A stretch of 64,000 nucleotides of DNA, from the NCBI RefSeq assembly GCF_002564105.1, contig NZ_PDBX01000001.1:310001-374000 (forward strand). Direction: 5' to 3'. A program made the position numbers and the translations under genes. This stretch comes from Collimonas sp. PA-H2 (GTDB lineage Bacteria; Pseudomonadota; Gammaproteobacteria; Burkholderiales; Burkholderiaceae_D). The notes beneath the pieces were generated by a model, which was not told where the DNA came from, ran no database searches, and worked only from the letters and a program-made list of their open reading frames with translations. Position 1 is the stretch's first letter. Each line of letters starts with the position of its first letter. Shown here one piece after another: positions 18,896 to 29,797 of the stretch.

Positions 18896-21775
18896 ATGGC
18901 AAAACAATTGAATTCTGCTGTCCAGGTAAAAAAATCCCCTCCCAACAAAGATGCGCCGCTCAAGGAAGATATCCGTCTGCTGGGCCGCTTGCTGGGCGAC
19001 GTGCTGCGCGAACAAGAGGGCGATGCGGTATTTGAAGTAGTAGAAACCATCCGCCAGACGGCCGTGCGTTTCCGCCGCGAGTCGGACCCGCAAGCCGGCG
19101 CCGATCTCGACAAGCTGCTAAAAAAACTCACCCGCGACCAGACCAATTCGGTGGTGCGGGCATTTTCCTATTTTTCGCACCTGGCGAATATCGCCGAAGA
19201 CCAGCATCACAACCGCCGCCGCCGCGCCCACCTGCTGGCCGGCTCGGCCGCGCAAGCCGGCAGCGTCGCCCATGCCTTGAGCAAACTGGATGACGCCGGC
19301 GTTTCCGGCGCCACCGTGCGCAACTTCCTCAAGGATGCGCTGATTTCACCGGTGCTGACCGCCCATCCGACCGAAGTGCAGCGCAAGAGCATCCTCGACG
19401 CCGAACGCGAAATCGCCCGCCTGCTTGCCGAGCGCGACCGTCCGCTGACCGCCAAGGAACTGCGCGATAATACTGAACTGCTGCGCGGCCGCATCGCCAC
19501 CCTCTGGCAGACCCGTATGCTGCGCTACACCAAGCTGACCGTGGCCGATGAAATCGAAAACGCCCTGTCCTATTACCGCATCACCTTCCTGCGCGAACTG
19601 CCGGCGCTGTACGACGACATCGAAGGCGAAATCGCCACCCAGTTCCCGACCCGCGGCCGCCAGGGCAGCACCGAACTGGCGCCGTTCGTGCAGATGGGCA
19701 GCTGGATCGGCGGCGACCGCGACGGCAATCCGAACGTCAACGCTGGCACCATGCAGCGCGCGCTGACGCGGCAATCGACCACCATTTTCGATTTCTACCT
19801 GGAAGAAGTGCACGCCCTCGGCGCCGAACTATCGGTCTCGACCTTGATGGTTAGCGTCAACCAGGAATTGCTGGCGCTGGCGGAAAATTCGCCGGACACC
19901 TCGGACCATCGTGCCGACGAACCCTATCGCCGCGCTCTGATCGGGATTTACGCGCGGCTGGCCTCGACCGCGCGCGAACTGGGCGCCACCAACATCTTGC
20001 GCCAGGAAGTCGGCGCCGCGGCCCACTATATGGCGCCGCAGGAATTCACCCGCGAATTGCAGATCGTCGAAGACTCGCTGCGCGCCCACCATGGCAGCGC
20101 CCTGATCAAGCCGCGGCTGGCGACGCTCAAGCGCGCCTCCGAGATTTTCGGCTTCCACCTGGCCTCGCTCGACATGCGCCAGAGTTCCGATGTGCATGAA
20201 CGGGTGCTGACCGAGCTGTTCGCGCAGGCGCAGGTGGAAGGCGCCTACGACAAGCTGAGCGAAGAACAGAAGATCGACCTGCTGTTGGCCGAACTGGCCA
20301 AGCCGCGCCTGCTGTACTCGCCGTATATCGATTACTCCGACGAGACCGTTTCGGAGTTATCGATCCTGCGCGCGGCAGGCGAGATGCGCAAGCGCTACGG
20401 CGCGCGCTCGATCCGCAACTACATCATCTCGCATACCGAAACCGTGTCGGACCTGCTGGAAGTGTTACTGCTGCAGCAGGAAACCGGCTTGCTGCGTCCT
20501 GAAGGCAAGGACAAGGCGAGCAAGGATGGCAAGGATAGCGGCACGCTGGAAGTGATGGTGATCCCGCTGTTTGAAACCATTCCCGACCTGCGCCGCGCGG
20601 CTGCGATCATGGAACAGTTCATGGCGCTGCCACCGGTGGCGCGCCTGATCGCCAAGCAAGGCAAGCTGCAGGAAGTGATGCTGGGCTATTCCGATTCCAA
20701 CAAGGACGGCGGCTTCCTCACCTCCAACTGGGAACTGTACAAGGCCGAGATCCAGCTGGTGCGCGTGTTCGACCAGGCCGGCGTCAAGCTGCGCCTGTTC
20801 CATGGCCGCGGCGGCACCGTCGGCCGCGGCGGCGGCCCAAGCTACCAGGCGATCCTGGCGCAGCCGCCAGGCACCGTCAACGGCCAGATCCGCCTGACCG
20901 AACAAGGCGAAATCATCGCTTCCAAATTCTCCAATCCGGAAATCGGCCGCCGCAACCTGGAGCTGCTGGTGGCGGCGACGCTGGAAGCCAGCCTGATGCC
21001 GAACACCGCCGACAGCAAGCAGATGAAAAAGCTGGGCGAGTTTGAAGAACTGATGGATGGCTTGTCGGAACGCGCCTACCAGTCGTACCGCAACCTGGTG
21101 TATGAAACCCCGGGCTTCACCGACTACTTCTTCGCCGCCACGCCGATCGCCGAAATCGCCGAACTGAATATCGGTTCGCGCCCTGCTTCGCGTAAATCGA
21201 CGCGCCGCATCGAAGACCTGCGGGCGATTCCATGGGGCTTTTCCTGGGGCCAGTGCCGCTTGCTGCTGCCGGGCTGGTACGGCTTCGGCAGCGCCATCGA
21301 AAGCTGGCTGGACGAAGATAACGACAGCGGCAAAGACGCCAAGCTGAAAAGCCAGAAACTGGCGACCCTGCGCGTGATGTACAAGGAATGGCCGTTCTTC
21401 GCCACCCTGCTGTCGAACATGGATATGGTGTTGTCGAAAACCGACCTGGCGGTGGCCTCGCGCTACGCCGGGCTGGTCACCGACCGCAAGCTGCGCAACA
21501 GCATCTTCAAGCGCATCGTCGATGAACATGAGCGCACCAGCAGCATCCTGTCGGCCATCACCGGCGCCAAGGACCGCCTGTCCGGCAATCCGCTGCTGGC
21601 GCGTTCGATCAAGAACCGCTTCGCCTATCTCGATCCGCTGAATCACTTGCAGGTCGAGCTGATCAAGCGCCACCGCAGCGTGACCGCTGCTGGCCGCACG
21701 ACAGAAGAGCGGGTCAAGCGCGGCATCCACTTGAGCATCAACGGGATTGCTGCGGGCTTGCGCAATACCGGCTGA
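18896..21775 (+). CDS. ppc: phosphoenolpyruvate carboxylase
   Basis: A 959-residue enzyme that makes oxaloacetate from phosphoenolpyruvate and bicarbonate to refill the TCA cycle. The first active-site histidine motif LTAHPTEVQRKS has His157; the second region GYSDSNKDGG and the glycine-rich FHGRGGTVGRGGGPSY loop are complete, and the C-terminus ends SINGIAAGLRNTG as expected. The frame is open from 18746, but the ATG at 18896 (MAKQLNSAVQ) fits the family length of about 880-960. Divergent from hemC. Confidence 0.95.
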   Translation: MAKQLNSAVQVKKSPPNKDAPLKEDIRLLGRLLGDVLREQEGDAVFEVVETIRQTAVRFRRESDPQAGADLDKLLKKLTRDQTNSVVRAFSYFSHLANIAEDQHHNRRRRAHLLAGSAAQAGSVAHALSKLDDAGVSGATVRNFLKDALISPVLTAHPTEVQRKSILDAEREIARLLAERDRPLTAKELRDNTELLRGRIATLWQTRMLRYTKLTVADEIENALSYYRITFLRELPALYDDIEGEIATQFPTRGRQGSTELAPFVQMGSWIGGDRDGNPNVNAGTMQRALTRQSTTIFDFYLEEVHALGAELSVSTLMVSVNQELLALAENSPDTSDHRADEPYRRALIGIYARLASTARELGATNILRQEVGAAAHYMAPQEFTRELQIVEDSLRAHHGSALIKPRLATLKRASEIFGFHLASLDMRQSSDVHERVLTELFAQAQVEGAYDKLSEEQKIDLLLAELAKPRLLYSPYIDYSDETVSELSILRAAGEMRKRYGARSIRNYIISHTETVSDLLEVLLLQQETGLLRPEGKDKASKDGKDSGTLEVMVIPLFETIPDLRRAAAIMEQFMALPPVARLIAKQGKLQEVMLGYSDSNKDGGFLTSNWELYKAEIQLVRVFDQAGVKLRLFHGRGGTVGRGGGPSYQAILAQPPGTVNGQIRLTEQGEIIASKFSNPEIGRRNLELLVAATLEASLMPNTADSKQMKKLGEFEELMDGLSERAYQSYRNLVYETPGFTDYFFAATPIAEIAELNIGSRPASRKSTRRIEDLRAIPWGFSWGQCRLLLPGWYGFGSAIESWLDEDNDSGKDAKLKSQKLATLRVMYKEWPFFATLLSNMDMVLSKTDLAVASRYAGLVTDRKLRNSIFKRIVDEHERTSSILSAITGAKDRLSGNPLLARSIKNRFAYLDPLNHLQVELIKRHRSVTAAGRTTEERVKRGIHLSINGIAAGLRNTG

Positions 21776-21781
21776 CCACGG

Positions 21782-22888
21782 TTAGCTGGAAGCGGCGGGC
21801 GGCTCAACGTCGGGATCGGTCGCTTTGACCGGCTCGGCGTCGAGCGCCGCGCGCAAGCGCGGCAGGCTCTCCGGATAGCGCCGGGCGATGAAAGCGATCA
21901 TCTCTTCACGAATGGCGCAGCGCAAGTCGAAGGCCGCGCCAGAATCCTTCGCGCTGACCAGCAAGCGTAACTGCATGGCGCGCTCGCTGGCGTCGGTCAC
22001 GTGCAGCACGCAAACTCGGCCATCCCACAATAGCGATTGTTTGCATATGCGCTCGAATTCGGCGCGCACGGCGGGCACCGGGACAGCGAAATCCAGCCAC
22101 AGGAAAACCGTGCCGAGGATGGTCGAGGATTTATGCGTCCAGTTTTCAAACGGGTTTTCTATAAACCATTGCAAAGGCACGATCAGGCGCCTTTCATCCC
22201 AGATCCGCACCACCACGAAGCTGCCGGTGATTTCTTCGACCCGCCCCCACTCGCCTTTGACGATCAAGACATCGTCGATGCAGATCGGCTGCGAAAACGC
22301 AATCTGCATGCCGGCAATGAAATTCCCCAGCACCGGCCGCGCCGCGATGCCGGCGACCAGGCCCGCTATCCCGGCGGAGGCCAGCAAGCTGGCGCCGAAC
22401 TGACGGGCGCCGGGCAAGGTCAGTAAAACGAAGCTCAAGCCGAGCAGGCCGGTAATGAAGTAGGCGCTACGCGTCAGCACCCTGGTCTGGGTCACGATAC
22501 GGCGGGCTTTCAGGTTATCGGCGGCACTGACGGGGTTGAGCTGGACCACGGTGGCGCTTAACGCCCGGATGCAGCGCATCGCCAGCCAGGTCAAGGCGGC
22601 GATCAGCGCTACCGAGGTCAGATAGGACAGCGGCAGCAGCCACGGAGTCTCGTCCGGCGCCCCGGTCAGCACCAGGCGGACCGCGAACAGGATCAGGCAC
22701 GCCTGGCTGGCGCGATAAGCGATAAAACTGGCATTCGTGAGGTAGGGACGGTTCCGGCCCATCCGCCGCAGCAGCATGATACCCACACGATGCAGCACGC
22801 CGGCCAGCAGCGCCGCTAACAAGGCAGCGCCAAGCACATAAAGGCCGGCTTCCAGGTATTGCAACTCGGGAAAAATGCTCAGATTCAT
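21782..22888 (-). CDS. MscS-family mechanosensitive ion channel
   Basis: A 368-residue protein with about four to five membrane helices followed by a cytoplasmic beta domain. The pore helix and following segment read GASLLASAGIAGLVAGIAARPVLGN, IAFSQPICIDDVL and VKGEWGRVEEITGSFVVVRIWDERRLIVP, all classic MscS features; GIAARPVLGNFIAGMQIAFSQP is the TM3-to-beta junction. The protein is a small-conductance osmotic safety valve of the inner membrane by family. Convergent with ppc, with six bases between the stops. Confidence 0.88.
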   Translation of the reverse strand: MNLSIFPELQYLEAGLYVLGAALLAALLAGVLHRVGIMLLRRMGRNRPYLTNASFIAYRASQACLILFAVRLVLTGAPDETPWLLPLSYLTSVALIAALTWLAMRCIRALSATVVQLNPVSAADNLKARRIVTQTRVLTRSAYFITGLLGLSFVLLTLPGARQFGASLLASAGIAGLVAGIAARPVLGNFIAGMQIAFSQPICIDDVLIVKGEWGRVEEITGSFVVVRIWDERRLIVPLQWFIENPFENWTHKSSTILGTVFLWLDFAVPVPAVRAEFERICKQSLLWDGRVCVLHVTDASERAMQLRLLVSAKDSGAAFDLRCAIREEMIAFIARRYPESLPRLRAALDAEPVKATDPDVEPPAASS

Positions 22889-22947
22889 CCAGGGACTCCA
22901 TTATTTGATCGAATCCGGCATCCCCGCTACTCACGGCCGGCGTCGGA

Positions 22948-23427
22948 CTAGAGTTTTTTCTGCAGCAGCATTGCCTTGCCCATGGCCGGATCCAGTTCAT
23001 AAGCGGCAAACCCGGTCGACTTATAGAGCGCCTGGGCACGCTGGTTGCCTTCCAATACCTCCAGGGTGATCTTGCAGCAGCCCAGTCCGAGCGCTACCTG
23101 CTCAACCTGCGCGATCAGCTGCTTCGAAATCCCGCGGCCGCGAAATTTCTCCGCAACCGCCAGATCGTGGATATTCAGCAGCGGCTGACAGGCAAAAGTC
23201 GAGAATCCCTCAATGCAGATCGCCACTCCCGCCGGCTCGTCGCCGGCAAAGGCCAGCACCACATGGACATCGTTTCTTTTGCCGAGGGTGGCGACCAGGT
23301 TGCTTTTGACGAAATTGGTGAGTTGCTGGCCGCCGCCCATGGCGTCCATTGCATAACCGTTCAACAGCTCCACAATTGCAGTGGCATGGCGCGCATTGGC
23401 GAAATCGGCGTTCACTATCTGAGTCAT
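22948..23427 (-). CDS. GNAT-family N-acetyltransferase
   Basis: A 159-residue single-domain GNAT protein. The acetyl-CoA-binding motif A is seen as IHDLAVAEKFRGRGISKQLIAQVEQVA (RGRGIS pattern near residues 96-101), followed by CKITLEVLEGNQRAQALYKSTGF, the usual motif B. The acceptor substrate cannot be predicted. It stands between the MscS gene (same strand, 59 bases downstream) and the divergent GntR regulator. Confidence 0.85.
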   Translation of the reverse strand: MTQIVNADFANARHATAIVELLNGYAMDAMGGGQQLTNFVKSNLVATLGKRNDVHVVLAFAGDEPAGVAICIEGFSTFACQPLLNIHDLAVAEKFRGRGISKQLIAQVEQVALGLGCCKITLEVLEGNQRAQALYKSTGFAAYELDPAMGKAMLLQKKL

Positions 23428-23563
23428 GTTCTTGATCCTGGTTCAGTATTGATGAATGTTTCTGATTTTATATCAATGCCGGCAATCCCCGGCAGGTGCC
23501 AAAAAAGCGCAGCTACTCCCTGTTTTAGTGACAATTATCGACAGCGCTTACCAATTTGGTGAG

Positions 23564-23601
23564 CTGATACATCAATCTTGTATATCAGATTGGTGCATCA
23601 G
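23564..23601. promoter_or_regulatory. candidate GntR operator, imperfect 14-base inverted repeat
   Basis: CTGATACATCAATC (23564-23577) and GATTGGTGCATCAG (23588-23601) form an inverted repeat with two mismatches around a 10-base centre. The centre and left edge contain TTGTATATCA. It sits 42 bases before the GntR gene, a usual place for an autoregulatory site that would also govern the downstream transporter genes. Confidence 0.5.
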
Positions 23602-23642
23602 TCTCAAATATCACCTGGCATACGACTTGCTGGTAGTCCGGC

Positions 23643-24380
23643 ATGACCGCCACCGCCAAATCCTCCACCCAGATCGCCGAACGGATCACCGAAGCGATGC
23701 TGGCGCGCAAACTTGCGCCCGGCACCCGTCTGGGCGAGCAGCAGCTGGCGGAATTGTTTGGCGTCAGCCGCACCCAGATCCGCGAAGCGCTGACGCGGCT
23801 GGTGACGCGCGGGATCGTTACGGTCAGCGCGCGCCGCGGCTGGTATGTGATCGAACCGACGCCGGAAGATGCGCGCGCCGCTTTTGAAGCACGGCGGGTG
23901 CTGGAACTGGGCCTGCTGCGCCATGCGCGGCCGATCAGCTCGGAAGCGATCCGTGCCCTGCGCCTGCATGTCGAGCGCGAACAGGCGGCGCTGGAAGGCG
24001 ACGACGTCGCCGGCCGCAGCTTCCTGCTGGGCGATTTCCACGTCTGCCTGTGCGAATCGTTCGGTAATCCATTGCTGGCCGACACGCTGCGCGACCTGAC
24101 CACGCGCACCACGCTGACCGCCATGCAATACCAGTCATCGCATCACGCCAGGCAATCCTGCGCCGAACACGTCGGCATCGTCGCCGCCCTGGAAAACGGC
24201 GACCTGGAGCAGGCGGAACAATTGATGCACAGCCATTTATGCAACGTTGAAGCGGGCCTGGAAGAGTCGCTGCATAGTGGCCGTGGCCCGCTGTCGCCGC
24301 TGCAGCAGGCGCTGGCGCCGCTCAATGAAAATTTCGACAAGCAGTCATTCGCAATACCACCCCAGCTGAAGGAGTTTTAA
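23643..24380 (+). CDS. GntR-family regulator, FCD (FadR) subfamily
   Basis: A 245-residue regulator with an N-terminal winged helix (residues about 10-72: RLGEQQLAELFGVSRTQIREALTRLVTRGIV) and a C-terminal FCD ligand domain. The metal-binding histidine pattern is partly visible (FHVCLCESFGNPLL, AEHVGIVAALENGD, LMHSHLCNVE). The gene ends one base before the binding-protein gene of an amino-acid ABC importer, so it is probably the local regulator of that operon and responds to its substrate or a breakdown product. Confidence 0.88.
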   Translation: MTATAKSSTQIAERITEAMLARKLAPGTRLGEQQLAELFGVSRTQIREALTRLVTRGIVTVSARRGWYVIEPTPEDARAAFEARRVLELGLLRHARPISSEAIRALRLHVEREQAALEGDDVAGRSFLLGDFHVCLCESFGNPLLADTLRDLTTRTTLTAMQYQSSHHARQSCAEHVGIVAALENGDLEQAEQLMHSHLCNVEAGLEESLHSGRGPLSPLQQALAPLNENFDKQSFAIPPQLKEF

Positions 24381-24381
24381 C

Positions 24382-25161
24382 ATGAAATTTCCCAAGATTC
24401 TGTTTGCCATGGTCGCCGTTACCGCCCTGTTCAGCAGCACCGCCCGGGCCGATGCGCTTGACCAGATCGTCAAGAGCGGTGTGCTGAAGGTCGCGGTGCC
24501 GCAGGACTTCCCGCCGTTCGGCTCGGTCACCAGCGATCTCAAGCCACAAGGCCTGGATATCGACGTCGCCACCCTGATCGCCAAGAAACTGGGCGTCAAG
24601 GTCGAACTGGTGCCGGTCACCAGCGCCAACCGCGTGCCTTACCTGCAAACCAAGAAGGTAGACCTGATCATTTCCAGCCTTGGCAAGAACCCGGAGCGCG
24701 AAAAAGTCATCGATTTCAGCGAAGCCTATGCTCCTTTCTATAACGGCGTGTTCGGCGGCGCCGATCAGAAAGTCGCCAGCGCGGCCGACCTGGCCGGCAA
24801 GACCGTGGGCGTGACCCGCGGCGCGGTGGAAGACCTGGAACTGAGCAAGATCGCTCCAGCCAGCGCCACTATCAAGCGTTATGAAGACAATAACGGCACC
24901 ATCAGCGCCTTCCTCTCGGGCCAGGTTCAATTGGTAGCAACCGGCAACGTGGTGGCGGCGGCGATCATCGCCAAGAATCCGCCGAAGAAGCCCGAAACAA
25001 AATTCCTGATCAAGAATTCGCCATGCTCGATCGGCCTCAACAAAGATGAGAAGAAGCTGCTCGACAAGGTCAACGCCATCCTGGCGGAAACCAAGAAGGA
25101 CGGCGAACTGAACGCGATCAGCGTCAAGTGGCTGGGACTGCCGCTGCCGGCCAACCTGTAA
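24382..25161 (+). CDS. polar amino-acid ABC transporter, periplasmic binding protein
   Basis: A 259-residue family 3 solute-binding protein. A signal peptide (MKFPKILFAMVAVTALFSSTARA) is followed by DQIVKSGVLKVAVPQDFPPFGSV, the standard start of this family; GLDIDVATLIAKKLGVKVELVPV and EREKVIDFSEAYAPFYNGVF follow. It captures a polar amino acid or related solute in the periplasm. An AAGGAG site precedes the ATG. First structural gene of the importer operon running to 27227. Confidence 0.88.
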   Translation: MKFPKILFAMVAVTALFSSTARADALDQIVKSGVLKVAVPQDFPPFGSVTSDLKPQGLDIDVATLIAKKLGVKVELVPVTSANRVPYLQTKKVDLIISSLGKNPEREKVIDFSEAYAPFYNGVFGGADQKVASAADLAGKTVGVTRGAVEDLELSKIAPASATIKRYEDNNGTISAFLSGQVQLVATGNVVAAAIIAKNPPKKPETKFLIKNSPCSIGLNKDEKKLLDKVNAILAETKKDGELNAISVKWLGLPLPANL

Positions 25162-25184
25162 TTGCCAGCTGCGGAACCAGTCTC

Positions 25185-25865
25185 ATGAGCTACCATTTTG
25201 ATTTCCTGGCCGCGTTCGACTATCCCGCCGTGCTCATCAAGGGCGTGCTGGTCACGATCGAGCTGATCGCCATCGGCGGTGTGCTCGGCATCACGGTCGG
25301 CATCTGTGCGGCCTGGGCCAAGACCCAGGGACCGCGCTGGCTGCGGCCGCTGGTCAGCGCCTATGTCGAGCTGATCCGCAACACGCCGTTCCTGATCCAG
25401 CTGTTTTTCATCTTTTTCGGGCTGCCCGGAGTCGGTTTGCAAATCTCCGAGATGGAAGCGGCCTTGCTGGCCATGGTGATCAACCTGGGCGCCTACAGCT
25501 GCGAAATCATCCGCGCCGGCATCGCCGCCGTGGCGCGCGGGCAGATCGAAGCCGGCCTCAGCCTGGCGATGACCCGCATGCAGATCTTCCGCCACGTGAT
25601 CCTGCCGCCGGCCTTGCAAAAGATCTGGCCGGCTCTGTCGAGCCAGGTGGTGATCGTGATGCTGGGTTCGGCGGTCTGCTCGCAGATCGCGGTGGAAGAA
25701 CTCGCTTACGCGGCCAATTTCATCCAGGGCCGCAATTTCCGTTCGTTTGAATCCTATCTGTTGTCCACCGCCATCTACCTGTTGCTGGCCATCGGCCTAC
25801 GCCAGTTATTGCACCTGCTCGGCAACCTGTTGTTCGGACGGCGGACGCCAAAGGGGGCTGCATGA
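25185..25865 (+). CDS. polar amino-acid ABC transporter permease
   Basis: A 226-residue inner-membrane permease of the HisM/GlnP type with about five membrane helices. The EAA loop EAGLSLAMTRMQIFRHVILPPALQ contacts the ATPase, and VELIRNTPFLIQLFFIFFGLPG is the family N-terminal motif. The ATG at 25185 lies 23 bases after the binding-protein stop. Its stop overlaps the next permease start by four bases (ATGA). Confidence 0.88.
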   Translation: MSYHFDFLAAFDYPAVLIKGVLVTIELIAIGGVLGITVGICAAWAKTQGPRWLRPLVSAYVELIRNTPFLIQLFFIFFGLPGVGLQISEMEAALLAMVINLGAYSCEIIRAGIAAVARGQIEAGLSLAMTRMQIFRHVILPPALQKIWPALSSQVVIVMLGSAVCSQIAVEELAYAANFIQGRNFRSFESYLLSTAIYLLLAIGLRQLLHLLGNLLFGRRTPKGAA

Positions 25866-26518
25866 TTTCGTTCTCACTGTGGGATATCGTGCGCAACCTG
25901 CTGCTGGCCTTGCGCTGGACCGTGCTGCTGTCGCTGGCCTCGTTTGCCCTCGGCGGCCTGCTCGGCCTGATCGTGCTGTTCCTGCGCACCTCCAAGCAGA
26001 CCTGGCTGCGGCGCGTCACCAAGATGTACATCGAACTGTTCCAGGGCACGCCGTTGCTGATGCAATTGTTCCTGGCCTTTTTCGGCCTGGCGCTGTTCGG
26101 CCTCGACGTTCCGGCCTGGCTGGCGGCGGGCCTGGCGCTGACCTGCTGGAGCAGCGCCTACCTGGCGGAAATCTGGCGCGGCTGCGTGGAAGCGATTCCG
26201 CGCGGCCAGTGGGAAGCATCGTCGTCGCTGGCGATGACCTATCTGCAGCAGATGCGCCATGTGATCCTGCCGCAAGCCTTGCGCATCGCGATTCCGCCTA
26301 CCGTCGGTTTCAGCGTGCAAATCGTCAAAGGCACCGCGGTCACCTCGATCATCGGCTTCGTCGAGCTGTCGAAAGCCGGCACCATGATCACCAACGCCAC
26401 CTTCCAGCCGTTCACGGTGTATGCCGTGGTCGCGCTGATGTACTTCGCGTTGTGCTGGCCGCTGTCCAAATACAGTCAGTCTCTGGAAAGGAAATTCAAT
26501 GGCACTCATCGCGATTGA
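25862..26518 (+). CDS. polar amino-acid ABC transporter permease, second subunit
   Basis: A 218-residue permease paralogous to its neighbour, with the same [25 protein letters not shown] motif and an EAA loop ([23 protein letters not shown]). The two probably form a heterodimeric channel. It overlaps the previous gene by four bases and the ATPase gene by 20 bases, showing tight translational coupling. Confidence 0.88.
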   Translation: MISFSLWDIVRNLLLALRWTVLLSLASFALGGLLGLIVLFLRTSKQTWLRRVTKMYIELFQGTPLLMQLFLAFFGLALFGLDVPAWLAAGLALTCWSSAYLAEIWRGCVEAIPRGQWEASSSLAMTYLQQMRHVILPQALRIAIPPTVGFSVQIVKGTAVTSIIGFVELSKAGTMITNATFQPFTVYAVVALMYFALCWPLSKYSQSLERKFNGTHRD

Positions 26519-27227
26519 CAATGTAAAGAAGAGCTTCGGCGACAACCAGGTGCTGAAGGGCATCCGGCTGGACGTGGAAGCCGGCGAAGTGATCGCCATC
26601 ATCGGCAAGAGCGGCTCCGGCAAGAGCACCCTGCTGCGCTGTATCAACGGCCTGGAAAGCATAGACGAGGGCAATATCAGCGTCGGCGGCGCCCACCTGG
26701 GCAAGAGCGAGCTGGAACTGCGCGCGCTGCGCCTCAAGGTCGGCATGATCTTCCAGCAGTTCAACCTGTTTCCTCACCTGACAGTCGGCCGCAATGTGAT
26801 GCTGTCGCCGATGATCGTCAAAGGCACTAGCGAAGCGGCGGCTCGCAAGTCGGCGCAAGACAACCTGGCGCGGGTCGGCCTGGCGGAAAAATTCGACGCC
26901 TACCCGGACCAGCTGTCCGGCGGCCAGCAGCAGCGGGTAGCGATTGCGCGTGCGCTGACGATGCAGCCGCAGGCGCTGCTATGCGACGAGATTACCTCGG
27001 CGCTGGACCCTGAACTGGTGAACGAAGTGCTGACCGTGGTGCGCAGCCTGGCGGAAGAAGGCATGACCTTGCTGATGGTGACCCATGAAATGCGCTTCGC
27101 CCGCGAAGTCTGCGACCGTGTGGTGTTCATGCATCAGGGAAAAGTGCATGAAATCGGGCCGCCGGAAGAGATTTTTGCACATCCGAAAACGGCCGAGCTG
27201 CAGCAGTTTCTGGGGGCTGCCAACTGA
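26499..27227 (+). CDS. polar amino-acid ABC transporter ATP-binding protein
   Basis: A 242-residue ATPase of the GlnQ/HisP type. Walker [10 protein letters not shown] is at about residues 37-45, the Q loop in [14 protein letters not shown], the signature LSGGQQQR near 142-149, Walker [14 protein letters not shown] near 162-174 and the switch histidine in MVTHEM. Note EIT in place of the usual EPT after Walker B. A GGAAAGGAA ribosome-binding site lies inside the previous gene. Confidence 0.9.
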   Translation: MALIAIDNVKKSFGDNQVLKGIRLDVEAGEVIAIIGKSGSGKSTLLRCINGLESIDEGNISVGGAHLGKSELELRALRLKVGMIFQQFNLFPHLTVGRNVMLSPMIVKGTSEAAARKSAQDNLARVGLAEKFDAYPDQLSGGQQQRVAIARALTMQPQALLCDEITSALDPELVNEVLTVVRSLAEEGMTLLMVTHEMRFAREVCDRVVFMHQGKVHEIGPPEEIFAHPKTAELQQFLGAAN

Positions 27228-27305
27228 CGGCAGGCTGCCTGAAAATGGCAGCTTGTTGGCAAAAACGGGGGAACGCTTGCGCAATTCTGTAAAATTGCGG
27301 ATTAG

Positions 27306-28385
<1,080 letters not shown>

Positions 28386-28433
28386 TTCCGCTGGTTTAGC
28401 CGGCGCCGTTTGAGACGCTGGCGGACTTACCGC

Positions 28434-28467
28434 AACCCGCCTCGCCAGTCTGGCGTGGCGGGTTTTT
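28434..28467 (+). terminator. intrinsic terminator after the adenine deaminase gene
   Basis: AACCCGCCTCGCCA pairs with TGGCGTGGCGGGTT across a short GTC loop with one mismatch, followed by a T run. It lies just before the insertion sequence. Confidence 0.85.
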
Positions 28468-28493
28468 CATATGCGCGCCGCGGACAAAAAAAA

Positions 28494-29797
28494 GGTTCTT
28501 CACGGATTATCGGGAAGTAATCTAGAAATGGGAAAGCGGTGAAGTAAGTTTAAACTTGTTGTGCGACCAACAGTTTCTACCCAACCCCACCGCTTTCAAT
28601 GACGGATAATAATCTTGACCTCCCATTCTGGGAAGGCTTTCGCGTCTGGAATTTTGACCGACGCGACGACGACACTTGGATCAGCCTTGTGCCCACTGAC
28701 GGCGCGCCAATGATTTGCTCCGGCTGTGAGCAATCTTGTTCCCAAGTTCACGAGACCTCATACGTGACATGCCGATGCTCGGCGATTCTGTGTGGCTGCA
28801 GGTGAATCTTCGGCGGCTGCGCTGCGATTCCTGTGGCACACGCACCGAGCGTGTGAAGTGGCTGGATCGGCACGCACGCATTACTCAGCGTCTGGCCCAA
28901 TTCGTTGGTCTATGGTGCGAGAAGCTACCTGCGGCTCACGTCTGCAAGCTGTCCGGGCTGCACTGGGAAACGGTGCGCAAGATCGACCGACAACGCCTGG
29001 AGGGTAAATTGGCTGAGCTGCCTGACGCCCAGCCAACCAGGCTAGTGATGGATGAATTCGCGCTGTTCAAAGGACATCGCTATGCCACGGTTGTCCTCGA
29101 TGCCGACACGCGCCGCGTTCTCTGGGTTGGCGAGGGTCGTAGCAGAGAGGCAATTCGCGTGTTCTGTGAATGGCTAGGGCCGGCGCGTTGCGCCGATATA
29201 AAGGCAGTGGCCATGGACATGAATACGGCTTTCGACCTCGAAGTCCAGCTGCATTGCCCGCAAGCCAGAGTGGTCTACGACCTGTTTCATGTGATTGCCA
29301 AATACGGTCGGGAGGTGATCGACAGGGTGCGCGTGGACGAGGCCAATCGCCTTAAAGGCGATCTCCCTATGAGGCGTGTCGTCAAGCGCGCCCGATGGCT
29401 GTTGTTGCGCAATCGCAGCAACGTGCCGTCCGAGCAGCAGCCGAAATTGGACGAACTGCTAGCTGCAAACAAAGCATTGATGACGGTCTACATTATGAAG
29501 GCCAGTCTGAAGGAACTATGGCAGGCCACTAGCGCTTGGCATTGGCGCAACGCCTGGCGCGCCTGGCTAAAGATGGCCCATGACAGTAGCATCGAGCCAC
29601 TACAGAAATTTGCCAAAAAGCTCAAAATCTACTGGCGTGGAATCATAGCCAGGGTACGCTGGCCGATGCACACAGGGCAGCTCGAAGGAATTAACAATCG
29701 CATCAAAGTGATGAAGCGCATGGCATACGGATACCGGGATAGCGCCTTCTTCTTCCTGAAGATTAAAGCCGCCTATCCCGGTAATCCGTGAAGAACC
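28494..29797 (+). mobile_element. ISL3-family insertion sequence, 1304 bp
   Basis: The element is bounded by inverted repeats starting GGTTCTTCACGGATTA: the left end reads GGTTCTTCACGGATTATCGGGA and the right end, on the other strand, GGTTCTTCACGGATTACCGGGA, one difference in 22. It is flanked on both sides by eight A (28486-28493 and 29798-29805), matching the 8-base target duplication of ISL3 elements. It carries one transposase gene, frameshifted. The target is the A/T tract of a small-RNA terminator, described separately. Confidence 0.92.
28599..29791 (+). pseudogene. ISL3-family transposase, frameshifted
   Basis: The first part (28599 to about 28775) encodes MTDNNLDLPFWEGFRVWNF and the zinc-finger start CSGCEQSCSQVHET. 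The remainder (from about 28770) continues in another frame with IRDMPMLGDSVW, LRRLRCDSCGTRTERV, helix-turn-helix LSGLHWETVRKID and a DDE domain: DEFALFKGHRYATVVLD, MDMNTAFDLE ... VVYDLFHVIAK and GQLEGINNRIKVMKRMAYGYRD. The second frame runs open to 29791. Compared with my memory of ISL3 transposases, about three residues are missing at the junction, suggesting a deletion of around 10 bases. The catalytic residues lie in the intact downstream part. A sequencing error or programmed shift cannot be excluded, but there is no homopolymer there. Confidence 0.85.

Noticed and set aside
28736..29791. A complete, stand-alone transposase gene
   Set aside because: The zinc-finger start of the protein is in a different frame at 28599-28775, so this is the downstream part of a broken gene.
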